Positions 14,014 through 22,455 of a DNA stretch of 26,113 nt are shown here, in pieces. Both the position numbers and the translations under genes were made by a program. The first letter of the stretch is position 1; every line of letters starts with the position of its first letter. The stretch covers positions 1 to 26,113 of the forward strand of contig JAJZRT010000006.1 of NCBI GenBank assembly GCA_021802595.1. The letters are read 5' to 3'. Source of the stretch: Pseudomonadota bacterium (lineage in GTDB: Bacteria > Pseudomonadota > Gammaproteobacteria > Burkholderiales > Thiobacillaceae). The notes under the pieces were generated by a model. It searched no databases, had not been told where the DNA came from, and saw nothing but the letters and a program-made list of their open reading frames with translations.

Positions 14014-17000
14014 TCACTGATTTCTCGGTACCAGGTGCTCGTTGCGCCAGACCCGTTCGGTGTCCTGGACCATCCACTCGACGAGACGCTCCTTCAGGGC
14101 GGAAAAAACTTCCGGGTGTCGGCCTGCCACATCCGTGCGGCATTCTGGATCGTCTTCCGTGTCAAAGAGCTGGTAAACCGCGCCCAGGTGCATGGGCTGG
14201 TAAATCAGTTTCCACCTGCCCGATCGGATCATCCTGTCCTTGGCCTCGACGACGACGTCGGAGAATTCCGGCTTGATCGCCAGCGTGCCGCTCCGCTTGT
14301 CCGGCACTTCGAGCAGTTCGATCAGGTTCGGGTAGCGAAGATGATCTGCCGAGACGCCAGGCAGATCGGCCAGCCAAATCCCCGTCTCGTTGAAGGCGGG
14401 CAGATCCGGCGCTGTCCCCGCCCCGTCCAGGAAAGGCGTCAGGGAAACCCCGTCCATTTTCGCCGGCTGCGCTATTCCGGCCATTTCCAGCAGGGTTGGC
14501 GCCACGTCGACCATACGCACGATCCCGGACACGGGCGCGGTCCCTTGCCTGCGCGGGTCGGCGATGATCAACGGCACGCGCGGGCTGGCATCGCCGATGG
14601 CGCTGTTGCCCTGCCCCCACGTCCCGTGCTCGAAAAACTCCATGCCATGGTCGCTATAGATCACGATGATCGTGTCTTGCGAAAGCCCGCAGGCATCGAC
14701 ATGGGCGAGAATCCGCGCGACCTCGTCGTCAAAGCATTTAACGCAGCCGTCGTAGAGGTCGATGATCTGCTCCAGGTCGAATTCCTTCCTGCCATCGCCC
14801 TGTCGCCGAATGATCTCGAACGGATCGGTCAGCCGCGCCATGACGAACTTCGACTCACCGCGATAAGACGGCTCGGCAAACATCGTGTAGTACGGGTATT
14901 CCGAACCGAAGGGCGGATGCGTCGTGGCCATGAATACGTTGAGCAAGAACGGCTTGTCCTTCGTGGCGAGGCGGGTCATGAGGGCGCGTGCATCGGACCC
15001 GACTTCGCGAGTGAGGGGAACGCCCGCCAGATAATACAACTCCGGCAGAAAGCGCTTGCCAAAGCGGTTATGGGTAAACAGCGACAGGAACAGGCGCAGA
15101 TCCTTCGGCCCCTGCCGGATCAGATACTTGATGTTCCATTGATCCTTCGGGATGTCGGTTATGCCGAAACCGAAATCGAACTTGCCCAGATCGCCGGCCG
15201 ACCAGTCGCCGACGGTTGCCGTCTGATAACCGGCGGAGGCCAGTATCGCCGGTAAGGCGGGTTGATGCAGCGCCAGTTGGTCATCTCCCACGAAGTTGTC
15301 GCGCACGCCGTGGCTGTGCGGCCATGTGCCGGTGAACAGCGAAAGGAGGCTCGGCGCCGTGCGGGCGCAGGGCGTATAGCAGTGGGTGAACTGGGTGCCA
15401 CGCCTGGCCAGCGCGTCGAGGTTCGGCGTCAGGCGCCGATCGTAGCCCGCCGCGCCGAGACGGTCGGCGCGCAACGTGTCGGAGCCGATCATAATGATAT
15501 TCGGAAAAACCGACAGTTCGCGCTCGGGTCGCGCGGGCGGTTCGGATGGTTCGCGCTGCGGGGCCAACATACGCACGCCGGCGGCGACGGCGGCGACGCC
15601 TAGCCCGGCGAAGAGCGCAAGCGAGATCCAGCGCATCTGTTCGACCAGCAGCGCCGCCCCCGCAAGCGCAGCTCCGCCGCCAAGCACGATCAGCGTAACC
15701 TGGATCACGCGCAGCCGGTCCGGCGACAGCAGGCGCCACAACGAATAGAACCGGCTCAATCGATAGTGCGACGACGCCGCGATCGTCGCGGGCAGGTAAA
15801 GCAGATGTCTGCAAAACTGGAGGGCCGTGACCGCGCCTACGCCCAGGGCCGCCGTCGCGAGCGCGCCGAGGACGGACGGCGGCTGCCCCAGCCAGGCGCC
15901 ATAGCATGCGTAAACGGCTATCCCGGCCGCCGCCATCAGTCCGCTCAGGCTCAAACTCCAGAACCCCAGCCGCAACAGGGCAAGGAAGGAATAGCCAGAA
16001 TAATGGCGCCTGACCTCGTCCTGAATCTGCGGTCCGGTTCGGGAAAAGTCCTTTATCGATTTCGCCGTCAGCAGCAGGGTAACGAGCAGCCCCACGCCGG
16101 CCGCAACTGCAAGCCCTGTCCCAATCATGGCGGCGGGAAAAACCGCCAGCGCGGCGGCAACGGCCGTTGCCATGGCCACCGCCACGGGCGCGAGGCCGGG
16201 GGCCGTTTCCGCAAGGTTGACAGGGGGCGGCCCGCCAGGGGTCAGCGGACTTTCCGCCATGCCGCGAATCTCCCCCAGCGTGGCCGCAAGCCGCACCAGG
16301 TAAAACCGCGTGCGTGGCCAGTTCAGGGAAAAAACGGCGGATCCGAGATAGCCGCCAAGCTTGCGCCACAAGTAGCGCGGAATGGACCCGTCGGCATGGT
16401 GGATGCGGGCGACCGAGCGGGAGCGCTGATAGCTCTTCTGCAACACGTAGCCAAGGCTGAAGCGCGCCGTATCGACATAATGGTATTGGAGGATTTCGGG
16501 CACGTACCGCAACGTCTCGCCGGCGGTCAACGCGCGCAGTACGAACTCGCTGTCCTCGCCGCCGAGGAGGTCGTGGCCCTTGGGCCCCAAATCGGTTGAA
16601 AAACCGCCAACCCTGGCGAATACTTCGCGCCGCAGGACGAGATTCCCGCCGCCAGGAAATTTCCCTTCCGGACCGATCCGCCTTCCAGCCGGCCCGAGGT
16701 CATATTGGGGAACGGGCAGAGGGTAGATCCGGTAGGGGCCCGTATCGCGCGCCCAGAGGGGTTCACGGCCATCCCAGTCGGGCAGGATGCGCCCGCAAAA
16801 CATCGTCGCATCCGGGTGCGCATGCGCGGCGCGGCAGATGCCGGCCAGATAGCTCGCATCGACCCGATGATCGTCGTCGACGTAGGCGACGATATCTCCG
16901 TCCAGCTCCCGGATGGCGCGGTTCAGCGCATACGATTTTCCGGGAACCGGCTCGGCAATCCATCGGAGCGGAAGCTCGTTTTTCTGCGGCGCGCGCCTGA

Positions 17001-17163
17001 CATAGGCATCAAGAAACGCGTGCGTCCCATCGGTACACGCGTTGGCCACGACCAGGATCCCGACGGTGCACGATTGCGGCCGCAGCGCCTGGTTGAGCGA
17101 TGCCAGCGTCTTCTCCAGCAGGGCTGCCCGGTTGTGGGTGCAAATGACGACGGTGAGTTTCAT
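14014..17163 (-). CDS. Fusion: GT2 glycosyltransferase - membrane region - alkaline-phosphatase-superfamily (sulfatase-like) domain
   Basis: The protein has 1049 residues in three parts. Residues 1-~300 are a GT2 enzyme: LTVVICTHNRAALLEKTLAS, AYVDDDHR (DXD at 96-98), FPGGGNLVLRRE (169-180) and GGEDSEFVLR (201-210). Residues ~325-532 contain about six hydrophobic segments. Residues ~553-1049 are an alkaline-phosphatase-superfamily domain of the sulfatase type: PNIIMIGSDTLRADRLG (from 554), TPNLDALARRG, a nucleophile region RTAPSLLSLFTGTWPHSHG (from 601), THPPF (748-752) and YSDHGMEFFEHGTWG (from 836). The nucleophile position is Thr602, where sulfatases need Cys or Ser for formylglycine, and the following Arg is Leu606. 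So phospho- or other transfer, or an unconverted hydrolase, is more likely than a classic sulfatase. It ends the long leftward operon, 79 bp after the NodB-like gene. One open frame with no internal stop supports a true fusion. Confidence 0.8.
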   Translation of the reverse strand: MKLTVVICTHNRAALLEKTLASLNQALRPQSCTVGILVVANACTDGTHAFLDAYVRRAPQKNELPLRWIAEPVPGKSYALNRAIRELDGDIVAYVDDDHRVDASYLAGICRAAHAHPDATMFCGRILPDWDGREPLWARDTGPYRIYPLPVPQYDLGPAGRRIGPEGKFPGGGNLVLRREVFARVGGFSTDLGPKGHDLLGGEDSEFVLRALTAGETLRYVPEILQYHYVDTARFSLGYVLQKSYQRSRSVARIHHADGSIPRYLWRKLGGYLGSAVFSLNWPRTRFYLVRLAATLGEIRGMAESPLTPGGPPPVNLAETAPGLAPVAVAMATAVAAALAVFPAAMIGTGLAVAAGVGLLVTLLLTAKSIKDFSRTGPQIQDEVRRHYSGYSFLALLRLGFWSLSLSGLMAAAGIAVYACYGAWLGQPPSVLGALATAALGVGAVTALQFCRHLLYLPATIAASSHYRLSRFYSLWRLLSPDRLRVIQVTLIVLGGGAALAGAALLVEQMRWISLALFAGLGVAAVAAGVRMLAPQREPSEPPARPERELSVFPNIIMIGSDTLRADRLGAAGYDRRLTPNLDALARRGTQFTHCYTPCARTAPSLLSLFTGTWPHSHGVRDNFVGDDQLALHQPALPAILASAGYQTATVGDWSAGDLGKFDFGFGITDIPKDQWNIKYLIRQGPKDLRLFLSLFTHNRFGKRFLPELYYLAGVPLTREVGSDARALMTRLATKDKPFLLNVFMATTHPPFGSEYPYYTMFAEPSYRGESKFVMARLTDPFEIIRRQGDGRKEFDLEQIIDLYDGCVKCFDDEVARILAHVDACGLSQDTIIVIYSDHGMEFFEHGTWGQGNSAIGDASPRVPLIIADPRRQGTAPVSGIVRMVDVAPTLLEMAGIAQPAKMDGVSLTPFLDGAGTAPDLPAFNETGIWLADLPGVSADHLRYPNLIELLEVPDKRSGTLAIKPEFSDVVVEAKDRMIRSGRWKLIYQPMHLGAVYQLFDTEDDPECRTDVAGRHPEVFSALKERLVEWMVQDTERVWRNEHLVPRNQ

Positions 17164-17242
17164 GTGTGCGGGAACGCAAGCAGCGGAGGAAGCCGCAATC
17201 AGCCGGACAGGGCCAAAGCGGGCAAACGGGAAACGGTCCCGC

Positions 17243-18076
17243 TCAAGTCACCAGCTCCCATAGCGTCCCAATAGGAAAACATCGCTGCGCGGCGGTGCCG
17301 CCGAGGTTGAGCAGCGAACACAGGTTTTTCCATCTCTGATAGCGGAGCATGTTCAGTCGGTCCTTGTTCGTAAGAGATGTCGCCATTCCGGCCAGGGTTA
17401 CGACATCGAGATCCGGCTGCCGGGAGACCCATTCGAGCAGTGCCTCGAACCTGGCGAGATCGGTGCGCGGGTTGGGTTCTCCCGCTTCCGCGAAATCGTA
17501 ATGATGCATGATTGAGACGACGATCGTGTGCAGGCCCAGGTAGCCGCGCGCCTCCGAGATGGCCTGCTCCACTTCGTTGATACGGCAGGTGATAGGAATG
17601 GCCGAAAGCCCCTTCGGCGGCCTGCCGATAGAACATCCCGCCGATACGTAGCCGAACCCTAATTGCCGCACCGCAGTCAGGGTTTCCGCGTCAAGGCTGT
17701 TCCATGGGGGCACGAAACCGTTTACCTCGCATCCGAAAACCCCTTCGAGGAGATTCTTGCCCTCGCCGATCAGGGCAAGCTGCTGAACGGTGCCCAGCCC
17801 CACGAACTCGCTTGGCTTGCCCGGCGTACTGTTGACGTTTCTGGTATGGGAATACCCGTGCTGGGCAATTTCCAGGATTCCGCGCCGGCTGGCGTCGACC
17901 ATGTGGGACGCCCGATCGCTCGTCAGCGGTACTTTCTCTCCCCCGATAAACCGGAACGGGATGACGGCGAAAGAAGCCTTCAGAGAATGTGTGGATAAGT
18001 GCTGAATGATGCCTTCTTCCAATTCTCGCTTGCTGGTTGCGGAAGGGTCATCCAGGCGAAAAGCCAGTCGGATCAT
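17243..18076 (-). CDS. NodB-like / DUF2334-type putative deacetylase
   Basis: This 277-residue soluble protein is taken from ATG 18076, which has AGGA 8 nt upstream. An open GTG at 18115 overlaps the stop of the upstream gene as TAGTG and remains an alternative. The layout is that of the NodB fold as in DUF2334-like proteins: FRLDDPSA with D9 and D10, QHGYSH with H73 and H77 as metal ligands, FVPPWNSLD (121-129) as the RxPxG-equivalent loop, and SIMHHYDF with H191/H192 where the catalytic His would lie. No signal peptide or membrane segment is visible, so it may act in the cytoplasm on a lipid-linked or nucleotide-linked sugar. The substrate is unknown. It is the second of three NodB-like genes in this window, and the three differ strongly in sequence. 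Confidence 0.7.
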   Translation of the reverse strand: MIRLAFRLDDPSATSKRELEEGIIQHLSTHSLKASFAVIPFRFIGGEKVPLTSDRASHMVDASRRGILEIAQHGYSHTRNVNSTPGKPSEFVGLGTVQQLALIGEGKNLLEGVFGCEVNGFVPPWNSLDAETLTAVRQLGFGYVSAGCSIGRPPKGLSAIPITCRINEVEQAISEARGYLGLHTIVVSIMHHYDFAEAGEPNPRTDLARFEALLEWVSRQPDLDVVTLAGMATSLTNKDRLNMLRYQRWKNLCSLLNLGGTAAQRCFPIGTLWELVT

Positions 18077-18114
18077 CGGGCGGTCCTGTCGGGGCTCTGT
18101 TGTGTATGCTCGCA

Positions 18115-19071
18115 CTAAACCGCTTCTTGCGCTTGATGGCGAGGCATTCTTTTGGAATACCCGAAGATCATGCCCAGGAAGTGGCCCGCCGTCATCTGCT
18201 GCCGAAAGGCCCGGTCGGGTCCCGTTGTGGCCGCCTGGACCAGATACTTGCCCACCGCGCGGGCGAACTGGGGAAAAAGAAACAGGGGAACGCCGAGGAG
18301 CTGCCGGCCGTGATTTTTCGGGTCGGTAAAGGCCTTCTGATATCCGGCGTTGAAATGGATCGTCCGGAAATAGCGCTTCGTGAGCTGGAACGGCAGGATC
18401 TGGTGATAGACGATAGCCTCCGGCTGATAATAAATCCTTCCTCCAGCCTCGGCGAGCCGGTGGAAATAGTCCGTCTCCGCCCCCTTGAACAGCCCCCCCC
18501 GCTTCTGCCCGCTGCCCTTGCGTCCCAATTTCGGATTGAACAGGCCGATCCTGTCCACCACCCGACGATTGAACGCCATGTTGCCGCCAAAGGGATATCG
18601 CCGGAACCCATCCATCTGAAACGGCGTGTCCCCGTAATCCTGATAGCCCAAAAATCCGTACATCTCCGGGTTGATCCAGGCAGGAAGGGGGGTCGAATCG
18701 TCGAGATGGATGCGGCCACCGACAGCGTCGGCATCATTCCGCTCAAGCGCGGAATAAAGCGCTGCCAGCCAGTGCGGGCTAACCAGGATATCGTCGTCGA
18801 CGAAGCAGAAGTATTTGCCCGTGGACGCGAGAACGCCGTGGTTGCGGGCGTAATTTAGCCCCTGTTCTTTCTCGAAAGCGTAGCGTATCCGGATGGGGGA
18901 TTCGGCGGCCAATCGTTCGACGGTTTCCCGTGTCGCATCCGCCGAGTTGTTGTCCACGATCACGAGTTCCCATTCGAGATCCTCGACACCTTGCTGCTGT
19001 GCCAATCTTCCGACGCATGCGGGCAGATTGTGGCTGCGGTTGTAAGTGCATATGATGACGCTGAACTGCAT
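18115..19071 (-). CDS. Family 2 glycosyltransferase (GT-A fold)
   Basis: The protein has 318 residues from ATG 19071, which follows a run of eight G ending in GGGGGA that serves as a strong ribosome-binding site; an in-frame ATG at 19122 would add 17 unrelated residues. Motifs are FSVIICTYNRSHNLPACV, LVIVDNNSAD (37-46), YARNHGV, FVDDDI (90-95, DXD) and GGNMAFNRRVVDRIG, then KGAETDYFHRLAEAG carrying the acidic base motif. A hydrophobic LLGVPLFLFPQFARAVGKYL stretch near the C-terminus may bind the membrane. Composition and motifs resemble the GT2 domain of the fusion protein two genes downstream. It overlaps or abuts the next gene and follows the deacetylase gene by 173 bp. Confidence 0.87.
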   Translation of the reverse strand: MQFSVIICTYNRSHNLPACVGRLAQQQGVEDLEWELVIVDNNSADATRETVERLAAESPIRIRYAFEKEQGLNYARNHGVLASTGKYFCFVDDDILVSPHWLAALYSALERNDADAVGGRIHLDDSTPLPAWINPEMYGFLGYQDYGDTPFQMDGFRRYPFGGNMAFNRRVVDRIGLFNPKLGRKGSGQKRGGLFKGAETDYFHRLAEAGGRIYYQPEAIVYHQILPFQLTKRYFRTIHFNAGYQKAFTDPKNHGRQLLGVPLFLFPQFARAVGKYLVQAATTGPDRAFRQQMTAGHFLGMIFGYSKRMPRHQAQEAV

Positions 19072-19244
19072 TCCCCCCCCTGTGGAGACTCGTGACGCGC
19101 GCTCGTCCGACAGCCGCAGCATTTTTCGTGCCTAGCCCCACGGTTGTTCACATAGGTGCTCTCCCGCCGTCCGCCCTGAGTGTGTCGCGAGCGGGTTTGG
19201 TTGCGCGGATTCTCCGCCAACGTCCAAGGCGATGCGAATAGCGG

Positions 19245-20027
19245 CTACCCGGCCAGATTCCTCAGGCGCGCCGCCAGCCGCGCGGCGTAATATTTCGCCG
19301 GAAACAGGAGCGACACGTCGTTTGTTCCGAATTTTAACTTTTGACGAAATTTCCACAGGCTGTCGGATCCGTAGACCTCTATTCTGCGCAGTGCGAAGCG
19401 GTCCGCGTTCACACGGTTGAACCCCGAACGCGTCGAGCACGCGGCGCGGTAGCCGGCTTCGGCTACGGCCTCCCTTATCGCCTCATCATACAAGCCGTGC
19501 GGATAAGCGAAATAGGCGACGGGTTGCCCTAGAACCTCCTCGAGAATCTGTTTGCTCTTCCCGACTTCGTCGGCCACGTCTTCGGCGCCGATTTCGGTCA
19601 GCCGCGGATGGGTTCTGGTGTGGCTGCCCAGGCAAAGCCCGGCCTCTTTCAGATCGAAAAGCTGCCGTTTGGACAGCATCTCGCGTTCCGGGAAACCACG
19701 CCTGTGCATCCAGTCGTTGGAGCCGTCGATATGGTCCGACAATACGAACATAGTCGCCGGAATCCCGTATCGCAACAGTATGGGCAAGGCGTTTTCGCAC
19801 GTGCATGAAAAGCCGTCGTCGAAGGTCACCACGACGGCGTTGTCGGGGCAGGGCTTTCCCCCTTCGAGGTAGTCCACCAGCGTTTCCAGGCTCACCACGG
19901 GACGTCCCGACTCGCGCAAGTAGCGCATCTGCTCCGCGAACCGTTTCGGCGTGCAGCAGTACTTGACTTCGCAGGCCGCGCGCGGCTCGTCGATGATGTG
20001 GTACATGAGGATCGTCATGCGGCTCAT
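19245..20027 (-). CDS. Polysaccharide deacetylase (carbohydrate esterase 4, NodB domain)
   Basis: The protein has 260 residues. The frame is open far upstream, but the extension overlaps the beta-propeller gene in another frame. ATG 20027 gives MSRMTILMYHIIDEP, a typical family start, and forms an ATGA overlap with the upstream stop codon, so translation is probably coupled. The catalytic motifs are canonical: VVTFDDGFS (D70, D71), LGSHTRTHPRL (H136, H140) and FAYPHGLYDE (173-182), then RRIEVYG near residue 214. It should remove N-acetyl groups (or other acyl groups) from amino sugars of the glycan. No signal peptide is visible, so either the protein acts in the cytoplasm or it needs other means of export. 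Of the three NodB-like proteins here it is the most standard. Confidence 0.85.
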   Translation of the reverse strand: MSRMTILMYHIIDEPRAACEVKYCCTPKRFAEQMRYLRESGRPVVSLETLVDYLEGGKPCPDNAVVVTFDDGFSCTCENALPILLRYGIPATMFVLSDHIDGSNDWMHRRGFPEREMLSKRQLFDLKEAGLCLGSHTRTHPRLTEIGAEDVADEVGKSKQILEEVLGQPVAYFAYPHGLYDEAIREAVAEAGYRAACSTRSGFNRVNADRFALRRIEVYGSDSLWKFRQKLKFGTNDVSLLFPAKYYAARLAARLRNLAG

Positions 20028-21310
20028 GGAACGATCCCCGCGAGATCCGCGACATACATCTGGCGCTGCCCGGAGTGCACCGAATCCACGCAGATCTGCG
20101 TGCCGTCGCGATTCCATCGCGGATGCAGGTCGCAGCGGATTTCGCCCCACCACTTCGCTTTCGGGGAATGCAGCCGCGCGAGGTCGATTCGCTTCTGGTT
20201 TTCCCAGCGGAACAGCATCAGCGTTCGCATGTCGTAACGGTCCGGATAGGTATCGTTCAGTACCCATTTCCGGTCGGGAGAAAACGTGCAGTGCCCGTCT
20301 TCCGTCAGAACCCCGTCGCCGATCATCCGCCGCGACCCGTCGCCATCGTCGCACAGCAGAAAGCGGTCGCCGAGCTGCGGTTCGCGCGCCCAGAGCAGTA
20401 TCCTGAGATCGTCCATCCAGTCGTAGTGCGAAATCATGTCCGTATCCAGCAGGCAACGCAGGTTCGAGCCATCCAGATTGGCCGTGTACAGCCGGACGCC
20501 CCATCCGTCGTTTCCCACGCGCCACAGATGGAAGAACGCAAAGCGGCGGCCGCCGCGGCTGATCTGGATATGGTTGACCCAGTGATGGACGCCGCGCATG
20601 TTTTCGCTGGGCCGGTTTTGCGCCAGTTGCTGTAGGGAGACGACGAGCCTCGATTCGCCGCTGCCCAGGTCTACCAGGTGAATCCCGTCGTCGTCCGGGT
20701 GGAGCGCTTCGGCCCACGGGTCCCGGGCGCCGGCGTAACCGTAACCGGGCCGATGCGTGTGCAATCTGGCGAAATTGAGGCTCAGCGCATGTTTTCCGTC
20801 CGGTGCGACGGCATAGATGGGCCGCTCGTACGCCCTCTCCTCGCCGCCTTCGATGTTTCTCAGAATACCGACGAAGCGCCCCTCGCGCCGGTCGTTGTGG
20901 AAGAACAAGCGCTCGGGGTCCGCCGGGTGCCACTGGGGCATGGCGCCTTGCTGCCAGTTCCAGGCATGGGTCCTGCCCAGGGGCTGGAACCGATTGCCGT
21001 CGTCCAGGCGCACCACGCCGATGGCGACGCTGTCCGCCGCGGTTGGCGGGCGATCGTTGAAATCCACCTCATGCGCGAGCAAACGATTGCCGGAGGCGTT
21101 CCATGGCGTCTTGTCGTAATAGCCGAAAAAATGGTGATACGGCCCGGACGTTATCGGCCGCAGAATCTCCCGCAAGCGCCCATGATGCAGTAGCCTATAC
21201 AAGGCGGGGAAACGGTCTCTGCCCCTCGTTTCCGTCCACCGTTCCAGCGCGTTGCGCACCCGCCATGGAATCAGCGGGCTGGCCAATACCACATTCTTGT
21301 AGATATCCAT
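20024..21310 (-). CDS. Predicted seven-bladed beta-propeller protein of unknown function
   Basis: The protein has 428 residues without signal peptide or membrane segment. After an N-terminal stretch come HHFFGYYDKTPW (59-70) and seven blade-like strands of the TolB/WD40 type: SGNRLLAHE, DPERLFFHND, DGKHALSLNF, GGRRFAFFHL, DDLRILLWA, DRKWVLNDTY and DGTQICVDS. The last with its DG turn is typical of TolB/PD40 repeats. Similar propellers occur in oligogalacturonate lyases, and the several conserved-looking His (HHFFGYYD, VHHWVNH) would fit a metal site, so a lyase or hydrolase on a uronic-acid glycan is possible, as is a binding role. I cannot choose. The ATG has GAGCGG upstream. Its stop overlaps the deacetylase start as ATGA, which points to a shared substrate. 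Confidence 0.6.
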   Translation of the reverse strand: MDIYKNVVLASPLIPWRVRNALERWTETRGRDRFPALYRLLHHGRLREILRPITSGPYHHFFGYYDKTPWNASGNRLLAHEVDFNDRPPTAADSVAIGVVRLDDGNRFQPLGRTHAWNWQQGAMPQWHPADPERLFFHNDRREGRFVGILRNIEGGEERAYERPIYAVAPDGKHALSLNFARLHTHRPGYGYAGARDPWAEALHPDDDGIHLVDLGSGESRLVVSLQQLAQNRPSENMRGVHHWVNHIQISRGGRRFAFFHLWRVGNDGWGVRLYTANLDGSNLRCLLDTDMISHYDWMDDLRILLWAREPQLGDRFLLCDDGDGSRRMIGDGVLTEDGHCTFSPDRKWVLNDTYPDRYDMRTLMLFRWENQKRIDLARLHSPKAKWWGEIRCDLHPRWNRDGTQICVDSVHSGQRQMYVADLAGIVP

Positions 21311-21435
21311 CTATAGCCGCTCTGCTCTGTCGGATCGGGCAGGCAATTCCGCACCGCTTTCACGAAAGCGCGCCTGCCCCTGTCTATATCCGAAATTCAC
21401 CATGCGCTACCCCGAGCTTTCAGCTCGACCGGCCG
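21311..21435 (-). other. 125-bp gap within the leftward operon
   Basis: This is one of the two larger gaps of the leftward run (the other is 19072-19244, 173 bp). I see neither a gene nor a clear terminator in either. Internal promoters are possible but no good -35/-10 pair stands out. Confidence 0.3.
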
Positions 21436-22410
21436 CTAAGCCGATTCATCCCGCCGGTTGGATTTGCCGATCAGCGTCCGGTACAGGCCTGCCGGCAGCA
21501 GTGCCGGAAGGAGATACTTCAGGTCCCCGGTCCCCCAGCCCCCCGCGCGCAGCGCCATGCGAAATATTTTCTGCGCCGATACCAGATCGCGCTTCCAGTA
21601 GGCATCGTAGCCGCGGCGGAGGAGCCCGCCGTCGATCAGCTCCTTCAGCCTTGCCGGGGGAATGCCCGCCGCGGCCTCCGGGTTGGATTGGACGAATTTC
21701 TTCTTGACCAACCAGGAGTTCCTCGCCTGCCGCCATTGCTTGGAAGTGATCTGGCCTTCGTTGTGGTGCCGGTAGAAAGCCAGCACCTCTTCCACCCGCG
21801 CGATGGGGCGGGAAAACCCGATGCGCAGCCAGAGATCGTAGTCCATGCAGGTGGGCCACTGGAGATCGAAACCGTCCACCTCCTCCAATACGCTCCTGCG
21901 CACCAGCGCGGCGTGTATGGGCCACGGGGCCGCCGCGCGCAGGAACTGTTCCGCCTTGTCGCCGGCCTCATAGTCCGGCGGGATGTAGGGCGCACCGCGC
22001 CCCCCCGCCAACCCGACGTTCTGCCAGCCGCAATAAGCCACCGCCGCATCCGAATCCGCCAATGCCTTGTGGAGCAATTCGAGGCAATCGGCTCGCCAGT
22101 AGTCGTCCGCGTCGAGAAAGGCGACGAATTCACCGTGACTCGCCTCAATGCCGAGGTTTCGCGCCGGGTAGGGCCCCTGATTCTCCTGTTCGAGCACGGT
22201 AATTTTTTCGCCGTATGCGCGCAAGATATCCTTGGAGCCATCCGTGGATCCGTCATCCACCACGATCAGTTCCACGTGGGGATAGGTCTGTTGCCGCACG
22301 CTCTCGATCGCCTCGCGCAAGTATTTCTCGCCATTGAAGCACGGCATGATCACCGAGATCAGACCAGTTATCGCCTCGTGTTCCTGGCCGTGGGGAATGT
22401 GTGTTTTCAT
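21436..22410 (-). CDS. Family 2 glycosyltransferase (GT-A fold)
   Basis: The protein has 324 residues. Motifs are LISVIMPCFNGEKYLREAI (17-35), LIVVDDGSTDGS (48-59), GPYPARNLG and FLDADDY (98-104, DXD), then GFDLQWPTCMDYDLWLRIG, the acceptor/base segment. A C-terminal region of about 90 residues (KLRRGYDAYWKRDL-like, then LKYLLPALLPAGLYR) is amphipathic and typical of enzymes that lean on the inner membrane. The sugar and acceptor cannot be named. The gene follows the asparagine-synthase homologue by 45 bp, so the two are likely co-transcribed. Confidence 0.88.
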   Translation of the reverse strand: MKTHIPHGQEHEAITGLISVIMPCFNGEKYLREAIESVRQQTYPHVELIVVDDGSTDGSKDILRAYGEKITVLEQENQGPYPARNLGIEASHGEFVAFLDADDYWRADCLELLHKALADSDAAVAYCGWQNVGLAGGRGAPYIPPDYEAGDKAEQFLRAAAPWPIHAALVRRSVLEEVDGFDLQWPTCMDYDLWLRIGFSRPIARVEEVLAFYRHHNEGQITSKQWRQARNSWLVKKKFVQSNPEAAAGIPPARLKELIDGGLLRRGYDAYWKRDLVSAQKIFRMALRAGGWGTGDLKYLLPALLPAGLYRTLIGKSNRRDESA

Positions 22411-22455
22411 TGTCGGATGATGCTCGGAATTATCGTTTCCCGGAGTGTCCCGGGC

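Noticed and set aside
14035..15255. A 406-codon open frame on + opposite the sulfatase-like domain
   Set aside because: It mirrors the conserved domain on the other strand and has no recognisable motifs of its own.
20028..20933. N-terminal extension of the deacetylase frame by about 300 codons
   Set aside because: It overlaps the propeller gene in a different frame, reads as Arg/Pro/Gly-rich sequence, and the deacetylase family start coincides with the ATG at 20027.
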